Source: an uncultured Eubacteriales bacterium
GTDB lineage: Bacteria > Bacillota > Clostridia > Lachnospirales > Anaerotignaceae
Length of the DNA stretch: 9,306 nucleotides
Reading direction: 5' to 3'
NCBI GenBank assembly: GCA_902406135.1
Contig: CABPCX010000051.1
Location: 1 to 9,306 of the forward strand
How positions within the stretch are numbered: position 1 is the first letter of the stretch; every line of letters starts with the position of its first letter. The notes under the pieces were generated by a model. It was given only the letters and a program-made list of their open reading frames with translations. It was not told where the DNA came from and did not search any database. The translations under genes were made by a program, and so were the position numbers. Positions 1 through 6,084 of the stretch are shown one piece after another.

Positions 1-170
1 AGATATTTTTCATATTCAAGAAACTTATATATATACTGCGCCTGCTTTTTGCCGTTTAGTTTTCTGGCCAGTTGTATATCATTATATAAATTATGTATCA
101 TCTGGCTTCCCTTGGAGCTTATCAGGTCAGAATTCATAACACCATAAAAAGTCGACATTCCTAATTTTTT
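1..170 (-). pseudogene. Downstream continuation of the helicase frame after the TGA, runs off the window
   Basis: Reading straight on in the helicase frame past the TGA at 173-171 gives 56 more codons with no stop, up to the window edge. The translation begins KKLGMSTFYGVMNSDLIS and ends in a basic, amphipathic stretch with ARKLNGKKQAQYIYKFLEYEKY. It looks like ordinary protein of the same composition and is compatible with the region after motif IV of UvrD-type helicases, where a conserved 'NxPxRxIxxxxIE' type segment (here NKPARHISKKAIED) is normally followed by more helical protein. There is no start codon with a ribosome site to suggest a separate gene. The rest of the gene, with motifs V and VI, would lie outside the window. 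Confidence 0.6.
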
Positions 171-1433
171 TCAGTCTTCTATGGCTTTTTTGCTTATATG
201 TCGCGCAGGTTTATTGGCTATTCGCTCAAAGGCCTCATCTGCCGTTATGTCCGCTATAAAGTCGGCGTAGGCACAGAAATCCTTTGCTATCCAGTGGTCA
301 TATATATCATATGTATTGTCTTTAAGAAAGTATGGTATTCCCCTTTTCACAAATCTTCTGGCATAGGAATTTGCGGTTATATTATTTCTGTAAATAATAG
401 CCATATCCCTATAGGGTATTCCCTCTTTATCGTGGAGCTTACATATGGTATCTACTATTCTGTCAGCTTCATTTCCGGGCGTATTACAGAAAAACAGTGT
501 CGGCTGTACGCCTGTCCTTCCTGTGCCTTTTATGGTTTTAGGAAACCTCATTTTATTCTTTGCTATGATTCTTTCGCTTAAACCTATTATTTTGTCCGTT
601 GAGCGGTAGTTTATATTAAGAAGTATCTGTTTGCAGTTTTTATAGTTTTCTACAAACTCCTTCATAAATCCCGGGCTCGCACCCCTAAAGCTGTAAATGC
701 TCTGGTCATCATCACCCACCGCAAATATGTTGTTTTCCGGCAGTGCAAGCATTTTGACACACTCATACTGGGCCCTATTTATATCCTGAAACTCATCTAT
801 AAGAATGTATTTATATCTGCTTCTCCATTTTTCAAGCAGGTTGTTATCGTTTTTCAGAAGATTGTAACAGCCATACATCATATCATCAAAGTCGATTTTT
901 TCATTTCTTTCCTTATGCTCCTCATATATTCTGAAGAGAGCCTTAAATTCATCCTTTGACATATCCCTTGGCTGGAATTCCGTCATATTTGAAAGATTGT
1001 TCTTTATTAATCCCGCATTCATAAGAAAAACATCTACCGTCTGGTTGATGTCATCGGTTTCTATATCATAGGATTCAACCATTCTCGATAAAAATTCCCT
1101 TTTCTCGTTTTCGGATATTATCATATCGACAGTGTATCCAAAGCAGCTTCTTAAAATCCTGAAGAATAATGCGTGAAAGGTTGAAAACATTACGCCTTTC
1201 TTTCCTCCGGCTGAAATATATCTGCCTTCCATCTCCTCAGCCGCAGCCTTCGTAAAGGTTATAGTCAATATATCTCTCGGGTTTATGCCGTAATTTTCAA
1301 CCATATATATAAGTCGTTGCGTTATGACTGTGGTTTTTCCGCTTCCGGGTCCCGAAAACACAAGCATAGGCCCGTCTTTATGCTTTATGGCTTTTAATTG
1401 ATTTTCATTTAATTCCACCATGGAATAAGTCAC
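171..1433 (-). CDS. UvrD/PcrA-type ATP-dependent DNA helicase, interrupted by in-frame TGA
   Basis: This is the N-terminal two-thirds of a superfamily 1A helicase, which unwinds DNA by ATP hydrolysis in repair or replication. Visible motifs: Q-motif LNENQLKAI (8-16), Walker A GPGSGKTT (28-35), motif Ia TFTKAAAEEM (59-68), TFHAL (85-89), IDFDD (180-184), Walker B DEFQD (213-217), motif III GDDDQSIYSFRGA (240-252) and motif IV NYRST (275-279). Motifs V and VI, essential in this family, are not reached before the stop. The frame runs on after the TGA (see 1-170), so this is probably one longer gene with a nonsense change or a sequencing error. If the stop is real, the product lacks most of the second RecA domain and should not unwind DNA. 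The start is uncertain: GTG at 1433 is the first possible codon, and ATG at 1421 is equally plausible because neither has a strong ribosome site. The exact subfamily (PcrA, UvrD or a shorter clostridial relative) is not decided. Confidence 0.85.
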   Translation of the reverse strand: MTYSMVELNENQLKAIKHKDGPMLVFSGPGSGKTTVITQRLIYMVENYGINPRDILTITFTKAAAEEMEGRYISAGGKKGVMFSTFHALFFRILRSCFGYTVDMIISENEKREFLSRMVESYDIETDDINQTVDVFLMNAGLIKNNLSNMTEFQPRDMSKDEFKALFRIYEEHKERNEKIDFDDMMYGCYNLLKNDNNLLEKWRSRYKYILIDEFQDINRAQYECVKMLALPENNIFAVGDDDQSIYSFRGASPGFMKEFVENYKNCKQILLNINYRSTDKIIGLSERIIAKNKMRFPKTIKGTGRTGVQPTLFFCNTPGNEADRIVDTICKLHDKEGIPYRDMAIIYRNNITANSYARRFVKRGIPYFLKDNTYDIYDHWIAKDFCAYADFIADITADEAFERIANKPARHISKKAIED

Positions 1434-1467
1434 TCACTCTCGGTAAAATTCAGATAAAAGTATATCA

Positions 1468-1496
1468 AATATATTTAAAAATTACAAATTTATCAA
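1468..1496 (-). promoter_or_regulatory. Predicted sigma-A promoter for the helicase gene
   Basis: On the minus strand TTGATA (1496-1491) is followed, after exactly 17 bases, by TATATT (1473-1468). Transcription would begin near 1461, leaving a short leader of about 28 to 40 bases. The region is very AT-rich, so chance matches are possible. Confidence 0.5.
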
Positions 1497-1525
1497 CTTT
1501 ATCTATTTAAAGCTATAAATCACTA

Positions 1526-1554
1526 TTGATTTTTTGGATAAATTGTATTAAAAT
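1526..1554 (+). promoter_or_regulatory. Predicted sigma-A promoter for the aminotransferase gene
   Basis: TTGATT (1526-1531) and TAAAAT (1549-1554) are separated by 17 bases. The start of transcription would be near 1561, giving a leader of about 56 bases that holds a small 5-bp hairpin, CACCT-AAAC-AGGTG (1579-1592). The promoter lies back to back with the helicase promoter in a 183-base spacer that contains no gene. Confidence 0.5.
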
Positions 1555-1602
1555 TTTAGAAATAATATTTAATTCATACACCTAAACAGGTGCACATATA
1601 AA

Positions 1603-1608
1603 AAGGAG
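1603..1608 (+). promoter_or_regulatory. Ribosome binding site that fixes the aminotransferase start
   Basis: AAGGAG lies 8 bases ahead of ATG 1617. The GTG at 1608, the first in-frame start, overlaps the last base of this site and therefore cannot be the true start. Confidence 0.85.
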
Positions 1609-1616
1609 TGTTGCAA

Positions 1617-2804
1617 ATGATTTCGGATGAAATGATAAAGCTTGTTGAAGGAAGCTCTGCTATCCGCGCTATGTTCGAGGAAGGCAAAAAACTTGCTTCA
1701 ATATACGGAGCAGAAAATGTATATGACTATTCACTGGGTAATCCTTCAGTAGAGCCTCCCAAAGAGGTAAAAGAGGCTATCATCAAAATACTTAATACCG
1801 AAGAACCTAACTTCATTCACGGATATACAAACAATTCAGGCTTTGAGGATGTACGCCAGCAGGTAGCCGAATATACCAACAGAAAATTCGGCACATCATT
1901 TTCTTATGAAAATGTGGTTATGACAAACGGTGCTGCTGCCGCCCTCAATATTATTTTCAGATGCATTCTCAATCCCGGAGATGAAATCATCACATTTGCA
2001 CCATTCTTTACAGAATACAGAAACTATGTTGCAAGCTACGGATGTAATCTTACTATTGTACCGGCAAACACAGAAACTTTTGAAGTTAATTTCGATGAAT
2101 TTGAAAAGCTCATAACTCCAAAAACAAAGGGTGTACTTATGAATACTCCCAACAACCCTTCAGGAGTTGTATATTCAGAAGAAACAATAAAGAAAATCGC
2201 AGCTGTAATGGAAAAGAAACAGCAGGAATTTGGAACGGATATTTACCTTATATCAGACGAGCCCTACAGAGAGCTTGTATACGAAAATATCGATGTTCCC
2301 TATGTTTCAAAATACTATAAAAATACATTTGTTGCCTACTCTTTCTCAAAATCACTTTCACTGCCCGGTGAGCGTATCGGATACCTTATCGCCAACAGCG
2401 AAATGAAGGATTTTGAAAAAATGATGTTTGCTTTAAATGTAGCTAACCGTGTAGCAGGATTTGTAAATGCAAACTCCCTTTTCCAGAGAGTTATTCCCTA
2501 CTGCCTTGACTGCAAAGTAGATATCGAAGTATACAACAGAAACAGAATAGATTTATATAACAAGCTTACAGAGCTTGGCTTCAAATGCGTAAAACCTGTA
2601 GGAGCATTTTATATGTTCCCCCAGACACCTATTGAAGACGACGTAGCTTTCTGCAACGCCGCTAAGGAATTCAATCTTCTTCTTGTTCCCGGCTCAGGTT
2701 TTGGATGCAAAGGACATATGAGACTCAGCTACTGCGTATCCCACGATACAATAGTTAACTCATTCCCCGCATTTGAGAAATTAGCTAAAAAGTTTATAAA
2801 GTAA
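1617..2804 (+). CDS. Pyridoxal phosphate-dependent class I/II aminotransferase
   Basis: This is a 395-residue fold-type I aminotransferase of the aspartate aminotransferase superfamily, a cytosolic PLP enzyme that moves an amino group between an amino acid and a 2-oxo acid. Landmarks: GNPS near the N-terminus (41-44), the phosphate-side loop TNGAAAAL (103-110), NNPSG (179-183), SDEPY with the Asp that contacts the pyridine nitrogen (213-217), the PLP-binding lysine in SFSKS (Lys245), Arg253 in the GERIGY block, and Arg369 in MRLSYC, the usual binder of the substrate carboxylate. Length is typical and nothing is missing. Sequence alone does not fix the substrate; aspartate, aromatic or branched-chain amino acids are all possible. 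The ATG at 1617 is chosen because of the AAGGAG site. It is transcribed alone, divergent from the helicase and convergent with the importer operon. Confidence 0.93.
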   Translation: MISDEMIKLVEGSSAIRAMFEEGKKLASIYGAENVYDYSLGNPSVEPPKEVKEAIIKILNTEEPNFIHGYTNNSGFEDVRQQVAEYTNRKFGTSFSYENVVMTNGAAAALNIIFRCILNPGDEIITFAPFFTEYRNYVASYGCNLTIVPANTETFEVNFDEFEKLITPKTKGVLMNTPNNPSGVVYSEETIKKIAAVMEKKQQEFGTDIYLISDEPYRELVYENIDVPYVSKYYKNTFVAYSFSKSLSLPGERIGYLIANSEMKDFEKMMFALNVANRVAGFVNANSLFQRVIPYCLDCKVDIEVYNRNRIDLYNKLTELGFKCVKPVGAFYMFPQTPIEDDVAFCNAAKEFNLLLVPGSGFGCKGHMRLSYCVSHDTIVNSFPAFEKLAKKFIK

Positions 2805-2810
2805 AAAAAT

Positions 2811-2840
2811 AAGCCCGTCAATGACGGGCTTTATTTTATT
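2811..2840. terminator. Bidirectional intrinsic terminator between convergent genes
   Basis: AAGCCCGTC (2811-2819) and GACGGGCTT (2823-2831) form a perfect 9-bp stem with an AAT loop. A T-rich tract follows on the plus strand, and an A-run (2804-2809) precedes it, which becomes a U-run on the minus strand. It sits between the stop of the aminotransferase and the stop of the kinase-like gene, so it can end both transcripts. Confidence 0.9.
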
Positions 2841-3420
2841 TAGAAGCAACTTGTGTAATAATGTCAACACACTCATCAATACCAAGTCTTGAAGTGTCAA
2901 GACAGATATCATAATAATCAGAGTGTCCAAACTCAGTCTTTGTAAAGAAGGTACAGTATTTCTTTCTCTTCTTATCAATGGCTGCTATCTCTGCCGCTAC
3001 CTGGTCTTCAGTATAATCCGGCATCTTTTCTTTCATTCTCTTAAGACGCCAGTCAAAGTCAGCGTGGATGAATACATTAAGACAGCCATCAAACTCTTTG
3101 AGTATTGTATTGGCATTTCTACCTGTAATAACGCATTTGCCTTTCTGTCCAATATCTATTATCACATTCTTCTGAGCCTCAAATACCTGCTCACTCATGG
3201 GTCTGCTGTAAAAGTCAAAAAGACTCTGTGTAAAGCCAAATGTAAAGGGAACCTTTTCATCCCATTCAAGAAGGTGGTAAACGTCGATATTGCTGTCGGC
3301 TGCCGCTTTAAGTATAAGCTCTTTATTAAAGTATTCCCAGCCAAGGGCCTTGGCAACCTTAGAACCTATCTCTCCGCCGCCTGCGCCAAATTCACGGCTT
3401 ATGGTAATTATTTTTTTCAT
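2836..3420 (-). CDS. Cytidylate kinase-like family protein (AAA/P-loop nucleotide kinase fold)
   Basis: This 194-residue protein matches the cytidylate kinase-like group common in Clostridia, typified by an N-terminal ITISREFG-A-GGGEIG block (5-19) in place of the ordinary GxxGxGK[ST] P-loop, followed by a basic VAKALG helix. A second recognisable block is the KCVITGRNAN strand and turn, and the region DWRLKRMKEKM resembles an Arg-rich lid segment. The true substrate of this group is not established as far as I know, so CMP phosphorylation is only inferred from fold. The P-loop here has Gly at the position where relatives, as I recall them, usually carry Arg (GSGGREIG). A strong AAGGAGG site precedes the ATG. 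It lies 33 bases behind the ABC ATPase gene with no terminator between them, so it is probably the last gene of that transcript. It may simply be a passenger there. Confidence 0.85.
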   Translation of the reverse strand: MKKIITISREFGAGGGEIGSKVAKALGWEYFNKELILKAAADSNIDVYHLLEWDEKVPFTFGFTQSLFDFYSRPMSEQVFEAQKNVIIDIGQKGKCVITGRNANTILKEFDGCLNVFIHADFDWRLKRMKEKMPDYTEDQVAAEIAAIDKKRKKYCTFFTKTEFGHSDYYDICLDTSRLGIDECVDIITQVASK

Positions 3421-3453
3421 AGCGGTATCCCTCCTTCAAAAATTCGTTGACAA

Positions 3454-4197
3454 TTAAAGAACTTTGTTAAGGAAATCTATTGTTCTTGGCTCTTTAGGAT
3501 TTGAAAGAACCTCCTCAGGGGTACCCTCTTCAACAATATATCCTCCATCCATGAATATTACTCTGTCTGAAACCTCTCTTGCAAATCCGATTTCGTGTGT
3601 AACTATTATCATAGTCATACCGTCAGCTGCCAGCTGTTTCATAACATTTAAAACTTCTCCAACCATTTCAGGGTCAAGGGCTGAAGTGGGCTCGTCAAAG
3701 AGCATTACGTCAGGATTCATAGCGAGTGCTCTGGCTATGGCAACACGCTGTTTCTGTCCGCCTGAAAGCTGTGGAGGATAAACCTTTGCTTTTTCTTCAA
3801 GGCCTACTCTTTTAAGCAGTTTAAGACCTGTCTCAGCAGCCTGCTCCTTAGTCATTTTCTTAAGCTCAACGGGAGCAAGCATTATATTCTCAAGTACAGT
3901 CATATGAGGAAACAGGTTGAAATGCTGGAATACCATTCCAATGTTTTCTCTTACTTTATTGATATCTGTTTTTTTATCTGCGATGTTTACTCCGTCAACG
4001 ACTACTTCTCCGCCTGTTATTTCTTCAAGACGGTTAAGACATCTTAAAAATGTAGACTTACCGCTTCCTGAAGGGCCTATGAGAACTACAACTTCTCCTT
4101 CATAAACATCAGCACTTATGCTTTTTAAAACTTCAAGGCTTCCAAAATTTTTCTTAAGATTCTTAACATGGACCTTTACATTATCGCTCTTTACCAA
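3454..4197 (-). CDS. Polar amino acid ABC transporter, ATP-binding protein (GlnQ/HisP type)
   Basis: This is the cytoplasmic ATPase that powers the importer encoded with it. Counting from the TTG start (247 residues, normal for the family): Walker [10 protein letters not shown] (41-49), Q-loop FQHFNLFP with Gln91, signature LSGGQKQR (144-151), Walker B VMLFDEP (164-170) with catalytic Glu169, D-loop SALD (172-175) and switch His201 in VTHE. The [15 protein letters not shown] segment is characteristic of the polar amino acid (HAAT) subfamily. No ATG exists upstream of Walker A; the TTG at 4197 is chosen because AAAGGAGG lies 7 bases before it. The start overlaps the permease stop by 17 bases, which suggests translational coupling. 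An alternative TTG at 4227 would lengthen the protein by 10 residues but lacks such a ribosome site. Confidence 0.95.
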   Translation of the reverse strand: MVKSDNVKVHVKNLKKNFGSLEVLKSISADVYEGEVVVLIGPSGSGKSTFLRCLNRLEEITGGEVVVDGVNIADKKTDINKVRENIGMVFQHFNLFPHMTVLENIMLAPVELKKMTKEQAAETGLKLLKRVGLEEKAKVYPPQLSGGQKQRVAIARALAMNPDVMLFDEPTSALDPEMVGEVLNVMKQLAADGMTMIIVTHEIGFAREVSDRVIFMDGGYIVEEGTPEEVLSNPKEPRTIDFLNKVL

Positions 4198-4855
4198 CGT
4201 TAAGCCTCCTTTCAATACGTTTTGCAATCTTTGAAAGTATTGTTATAACTATCATATACATAACAGCGATGATAGCCCATACCTGCATAACCGCAAATGT
4301 ATTACCAACTATAATGTTACCTGCTTTTGTAAGTTCAGGGAAACCAATAACTGAAAGAATCGATGTATCTTTAAGTGATATGATGAACTGGTTGATTATT
4401 GAAGGTACCATTGTACGTATAGCCTGAGGAAGGACAACCTTCTGCATAGCTTTTCCGTAGCTGAGACCAAGGCTTCTTGCAGCCTCCATCTGGCCCTTAT
4501 CAACTGACTGTATACCGGCTCTGAAAATCTCTGCCATATATGCTCCGGCATTCATTGAAAGAGCTATTGTACCTGCCTGAAGTGCTGATAATCTGAAATC
4601 AGGTGATATAGATGCTCTTATTCCCGCAGGAACACCAAAGTAAATAAAGTATGCAAGTACCAGAAGAGGTACACCTCTTATGGCATCAACATAAATAGTT
4701 CCAATTAAATTAAGTACCTTACTCTTACTAACATTCATAAGTCCAAAAATAAGACCGATTATGAATGCAAATATCAGTGACAGAAGTGTAAGAAGCATCG
4801 TCTGTCCTAATGATTCTATCAGCATACCCGAATATGTTCCAAGTATATTACCCAT
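4181..4855 (-). CDS. Polar amino acid ABC transporter, permease (HisM/GlnP type)
   Basis: This is a 224-residue inner-membrane permease that forms the amino acid channel, probably as a homodimer since only one permease gene is present. Hydrophobic stretches near 19-40, 50-74, 90-110 and 190-210 fit the usual core of about five membrane segments. The [15 protein letters not shown] block (60-74) is typical of the polar amino acid family. The EAA loop that docks on the ATPase is [20 protein letters not shown] (124-143). GGAGG lies 7 bases before the ATG. It is 136 bases from the binding-protein gene, across a region with stem-loops, and it overlaps the ATPase gene by 17 bases. Confidence 0.95.
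   Translation of the reverse strand: MGNILGTYSGMLIESLGQTMLLTLLSLIFAFIIGLIFGLMNVSKSKVLNLIGTIYVDAIRGVPLLVLAYFIYFGVPAGIRASISPDFRLSALQAGTIALSMNAGAYMAEIFRAGIQSVDKGQMEAARSLGLSYGKAMQKVVLPQAIRTMVPSIINQFIISLKDTSILSVIGFPELTKAGNIIVGNTFAVMQVWAIIAVMYMIVITILSKIAKRIERRLNVGKER
4205..4212 (-). promoter_or_regulatory. Ribosome binding site that decides a TTG start for the ABC ATPase
   Basis: AAAGGAGG lies within the last codons of the permease gene, 7 bases ahead of TTG 4197-4195. No ATG or GTG occurs at a usable distance in this frame. Confidence 0.85.
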
Positions 4856-4890
4856 TTCGGCGCCTCCATTTTCTATAATTTATTATATTG

Positions 4891-4939
4891 CCGGCTGTTT
4901 ATAAAATTTTGAATAAACCAGAACTTTATAAGCACCCGG
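4891..4939. repeat. Imperfect inverted repeat between binding-protein and permease genes
   Basis: CCGGCTGTTTATAAA (4891-4905) and TTTATAAGCACCCGG (4925-4939) are inverted copies with 13 of 15 positions pairing, around a 19-base loop. It lies in the 136-base gap just upstream of the permease ribosome site and could fold in the mRNA. There is no U-run after it on the minus strand, so it is not a classical terminator. Confidence 0.5.
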
Positions 4940-4956
4940 ACAATATTTTAAACATC

Positions 4957-4981
4957 GGTCTGCGGAGTTTATCCGCAGACC
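4957..4981. repeat. Perfect GC-rich stem-loop just behind the binding-protein gene
   Basis: GGTCTGCGGA (4957-4966) and TCCGCAGACC (4972-4981) form a perfect 10-bp stem with a 5-base loop. It begins 10 bases after the stop codon of the binding-protein gene in the direction of transcription. The minus-strand sequence after it is not U-rich, so it looks more like a 3'-end stabiliser or partial terminator than a full stop. In ABC operons such hairpins commonly protect the binding-protein message and make that protein more abundant than the membrane parts. Confidence 0.75.
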
Positions 4982-4991
4982 TGTAAAAAAA

Positions 4992-5798
4992 TTATTTTGT
5001 ATAAGAATCAACGATTTCCTGATATTTTCCGTTTTCGATGATGTTTGCAAGACCTGTGTTGAACTTTTCAAGGAGTTCAGCATTCTGTCCTTTTGCAACA
5101 GCAAATCCGTACTGTGTACCAGCTGCTGTCATACCTTCAGGCATTTCCATCTGAGCACCCTGCTGGATGTTGTAAGCCATTACAGGTTCGTCTTCGAAAC
5201 AAGCAACTGTGTTGCCAGCGATAACATCCTGGTACATTGTAGGTGAATCTTTGAATTCAACTACTGTGAAACCATATTCATCAGCGATTGATTTAGCATA
5301 AGCAGCACCGTTTGTTGCTGTCTTAACAGCTACCTTCTGGCCAGCGAGGTCTTCGTATGATTTAATATCTGAACCAGCTGCAACAGCCATTGTTACGTCA
5401 GCATCAAAGTAAGGCTCTGAGAAATCAAATGTCTGTTTTCTTTCATCTGTTATTGACATACCAGCGATAACACCGTCAGCCTGTCCGCTCTGTACTGCAA
5501 GAAGAGCTGCGTCAAATCCAAGTGACTGGATTTCAACTTCAAATCCCTGGTCTTCAGCAATAGCGTTGATGATGTCTACGTCGATACCAACAAATTTTCC
5601 TTCATCATTTGTAAACTCAAAAGGAGGGAAAACTGTATCTGTAGCGATTATATATTTTTCGCCAGTTGCTTCAGTACCTTCTTCTGTTCCTTCTGTTTCT
5701 GTAGTTTCACCTGTTGTTTCTTCGCTTGATGAGCATCCTGCAAGAACGCCAAGAGCCATTACAGCTACAAGTGATAAAGCAAGTAATTTTTTCTTCAT
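4992..5798 (-). CDS. Polar amino acid ABC transporter, substrate-binding lipoprotein
   Basis: This is a 268-residue family 3 solute-binding protein that captures an amino acid outside the cell and hands it to the permease. It opens with a lipoprotein signal peptide (KKK, hydrophobic core, then lipobox LAGC with Cys22 as the lipid-anchored residue). A low-complexity Ser/Thr/Glu/Gly linker (23-46) follows. The binding domain starts near 48 and shows FPPFEF (57-62), GIDVDIINAIAE (71-82), GFDAALLAVQSGQADGVIAGMSIT (94-117), and TDERKQTFDFSEPY, whose Arg120 normally holds the ligand alpha-carboxylate. A later FEDEPV block fits the second lobe. The ligand cannot be named; glutamine or another polar amino acid is likely. 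ATG 5798 is chosen because it gives a proper signal peptide and has AAAGGA upstream; the same frame is open farther upstream to a TTG at 5861, but that part would overlap the leader hairpin and spoil the signal peptide. Confidence 0.95.
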   Translation of the reverse strand: MKKKLLALSLVAVMALGVLAGCSSSEETTGETTETEGTEEGTEATGEKYIIATDTVFPPFEFTNDEGKFVGIDVDIINAIAEDQGFEVEIQSLGFDAALLAVQSGQADGVIAGMSITDERKQTFDFSEPYFDADVTMAVAAGSDIKSYEDLAGQKVAVKTATNGAAYAKSIADEYGFTVVEFKDSPTMYQDVIAGNTVACFEDEPVMAYNIQQGAQMEMPEGMTAAGTQYGFAVAKGQNAELLEKFNTGLANIIENGKYQEIVDSYTK

Positions 5799-5848
5799 TT
5801 TTAATTCTTCCTTTCTAATTTGTTTGGCAGCAAATAACAGCGGTGCGT

Positions 5849-5891
5849 AAAAAAAGCACAAAAGAGAGCAATATCCTTTTGTCTTTTGCGC
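5849..5891 (-). terminator. Intrinsic-terminator-like hairpin inside the importer 5' leader (candidate attenuator)
   Basis: On the minus strand GCGCAAAAGA (5891-5882) pairs with TCTTTTGTGC (5865-5856), 10 bp with one G-U, around a 16-base loop, and is followed at once by seven T (5855-5849). It lies between the consensus promoter (about 20 bases after the predicted start of transcription) and the binding-protein ATG 50 bases farther on. Reading into the operon therefore has to pass it. The weak pairing GTGC (5859-5856) with GCAC (near 5846-5843), straddling the U-run, could compete with it. I do not recognise a known riboswitch in the short leader. Confidence 0.7.
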
Positions 5892-5916
5892 CGTCCGTTA
5901 AAAAACTGTTAGTTAT

Positions 5917-5945
5917 ATTATAAAAAAACTAAAAGATTATGTCAA
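5917..5945 (-). promoter_or_regulatory. Consensus sigma-A promoter of the importer operon
   Basis: TTGACA (5945-5940) and TATAAT (5922-5917) are separated by exactly 17 bases, a perfect match to the housekeeping sigma consensus. Transcription would start near 5910, giving a leader of about 112 bases. Overlapping short palindromes (CAATTG, GATATC, ATCGAT) just upstream of and touching the -35 box could be an operator, but this is not supported further. Confidence 0.85.
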
Positions 5946-6021
5946 TTGATATCGATAAAAAATAATACACCAGGGTTTTATTTAATACGATTATAATAAA
6001 CATAATATTTAATGTCGGCAT

Positions 6022-6051
6022 AAGACACGGAATGTTTCCACTCCGTGTCTT
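6022..6051. terminator. Strong stem-loop behind leuS, probable transcription end
   Basis: AAGACACGGAATG (6022-6034) pairs with CACTCCGTGTCTT (6039-6051), 13 bp with one wobble; on the minus strand the loop is GAAA, a GNRA tetraloop. It stands 33 bases after the leuS stop. The minus-strand flank (TATGCCGACATT) is poor in U, while the plus-strand flank (TTTAATATATTTT) is T-rich. It may be a processing or stability hairpin or a weak terminator for leuS. The remaining gap between leuS and the importer holds only this element, the promoter and the leader. Confidence 0.6.
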
Positions 6052-6084
6052 TAATATATTTTATGATTTTCAGAATAAACCTTA

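Noticed and set aside
198..581. Plus-strand open frame of 127 codons opposite the helicase gene
   Set aside because: It lies fully within the helicase coding region on the other strand, has no ribosome site, and its translation has no recognisable features.
2923..3450. Plus-strand open frame of 175 codons opposite the kinase-like gene
   Set aside because: It is a mirror frame of a well-supported gene; the Cys/Leu-rich translation has no family features.
5799..5861. N-terminal extension of the binding protein to a TTG at 5861, or a short leader peptide read from GTG 5859
   Set aside because: The extension would run through the terminator U-run and place the signal peptide internally. The leader peptide has poor ribosome-site spacing and no run of regulatory codons.
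6064..6078. CodY-box-like sequence near TTTTCAGAATAA at the leuS end
   Set aside because: It has about four mismatches to the 15-base consensus and is more than 100 bases upstream of the importer promoter, so there is no sensible operator position.
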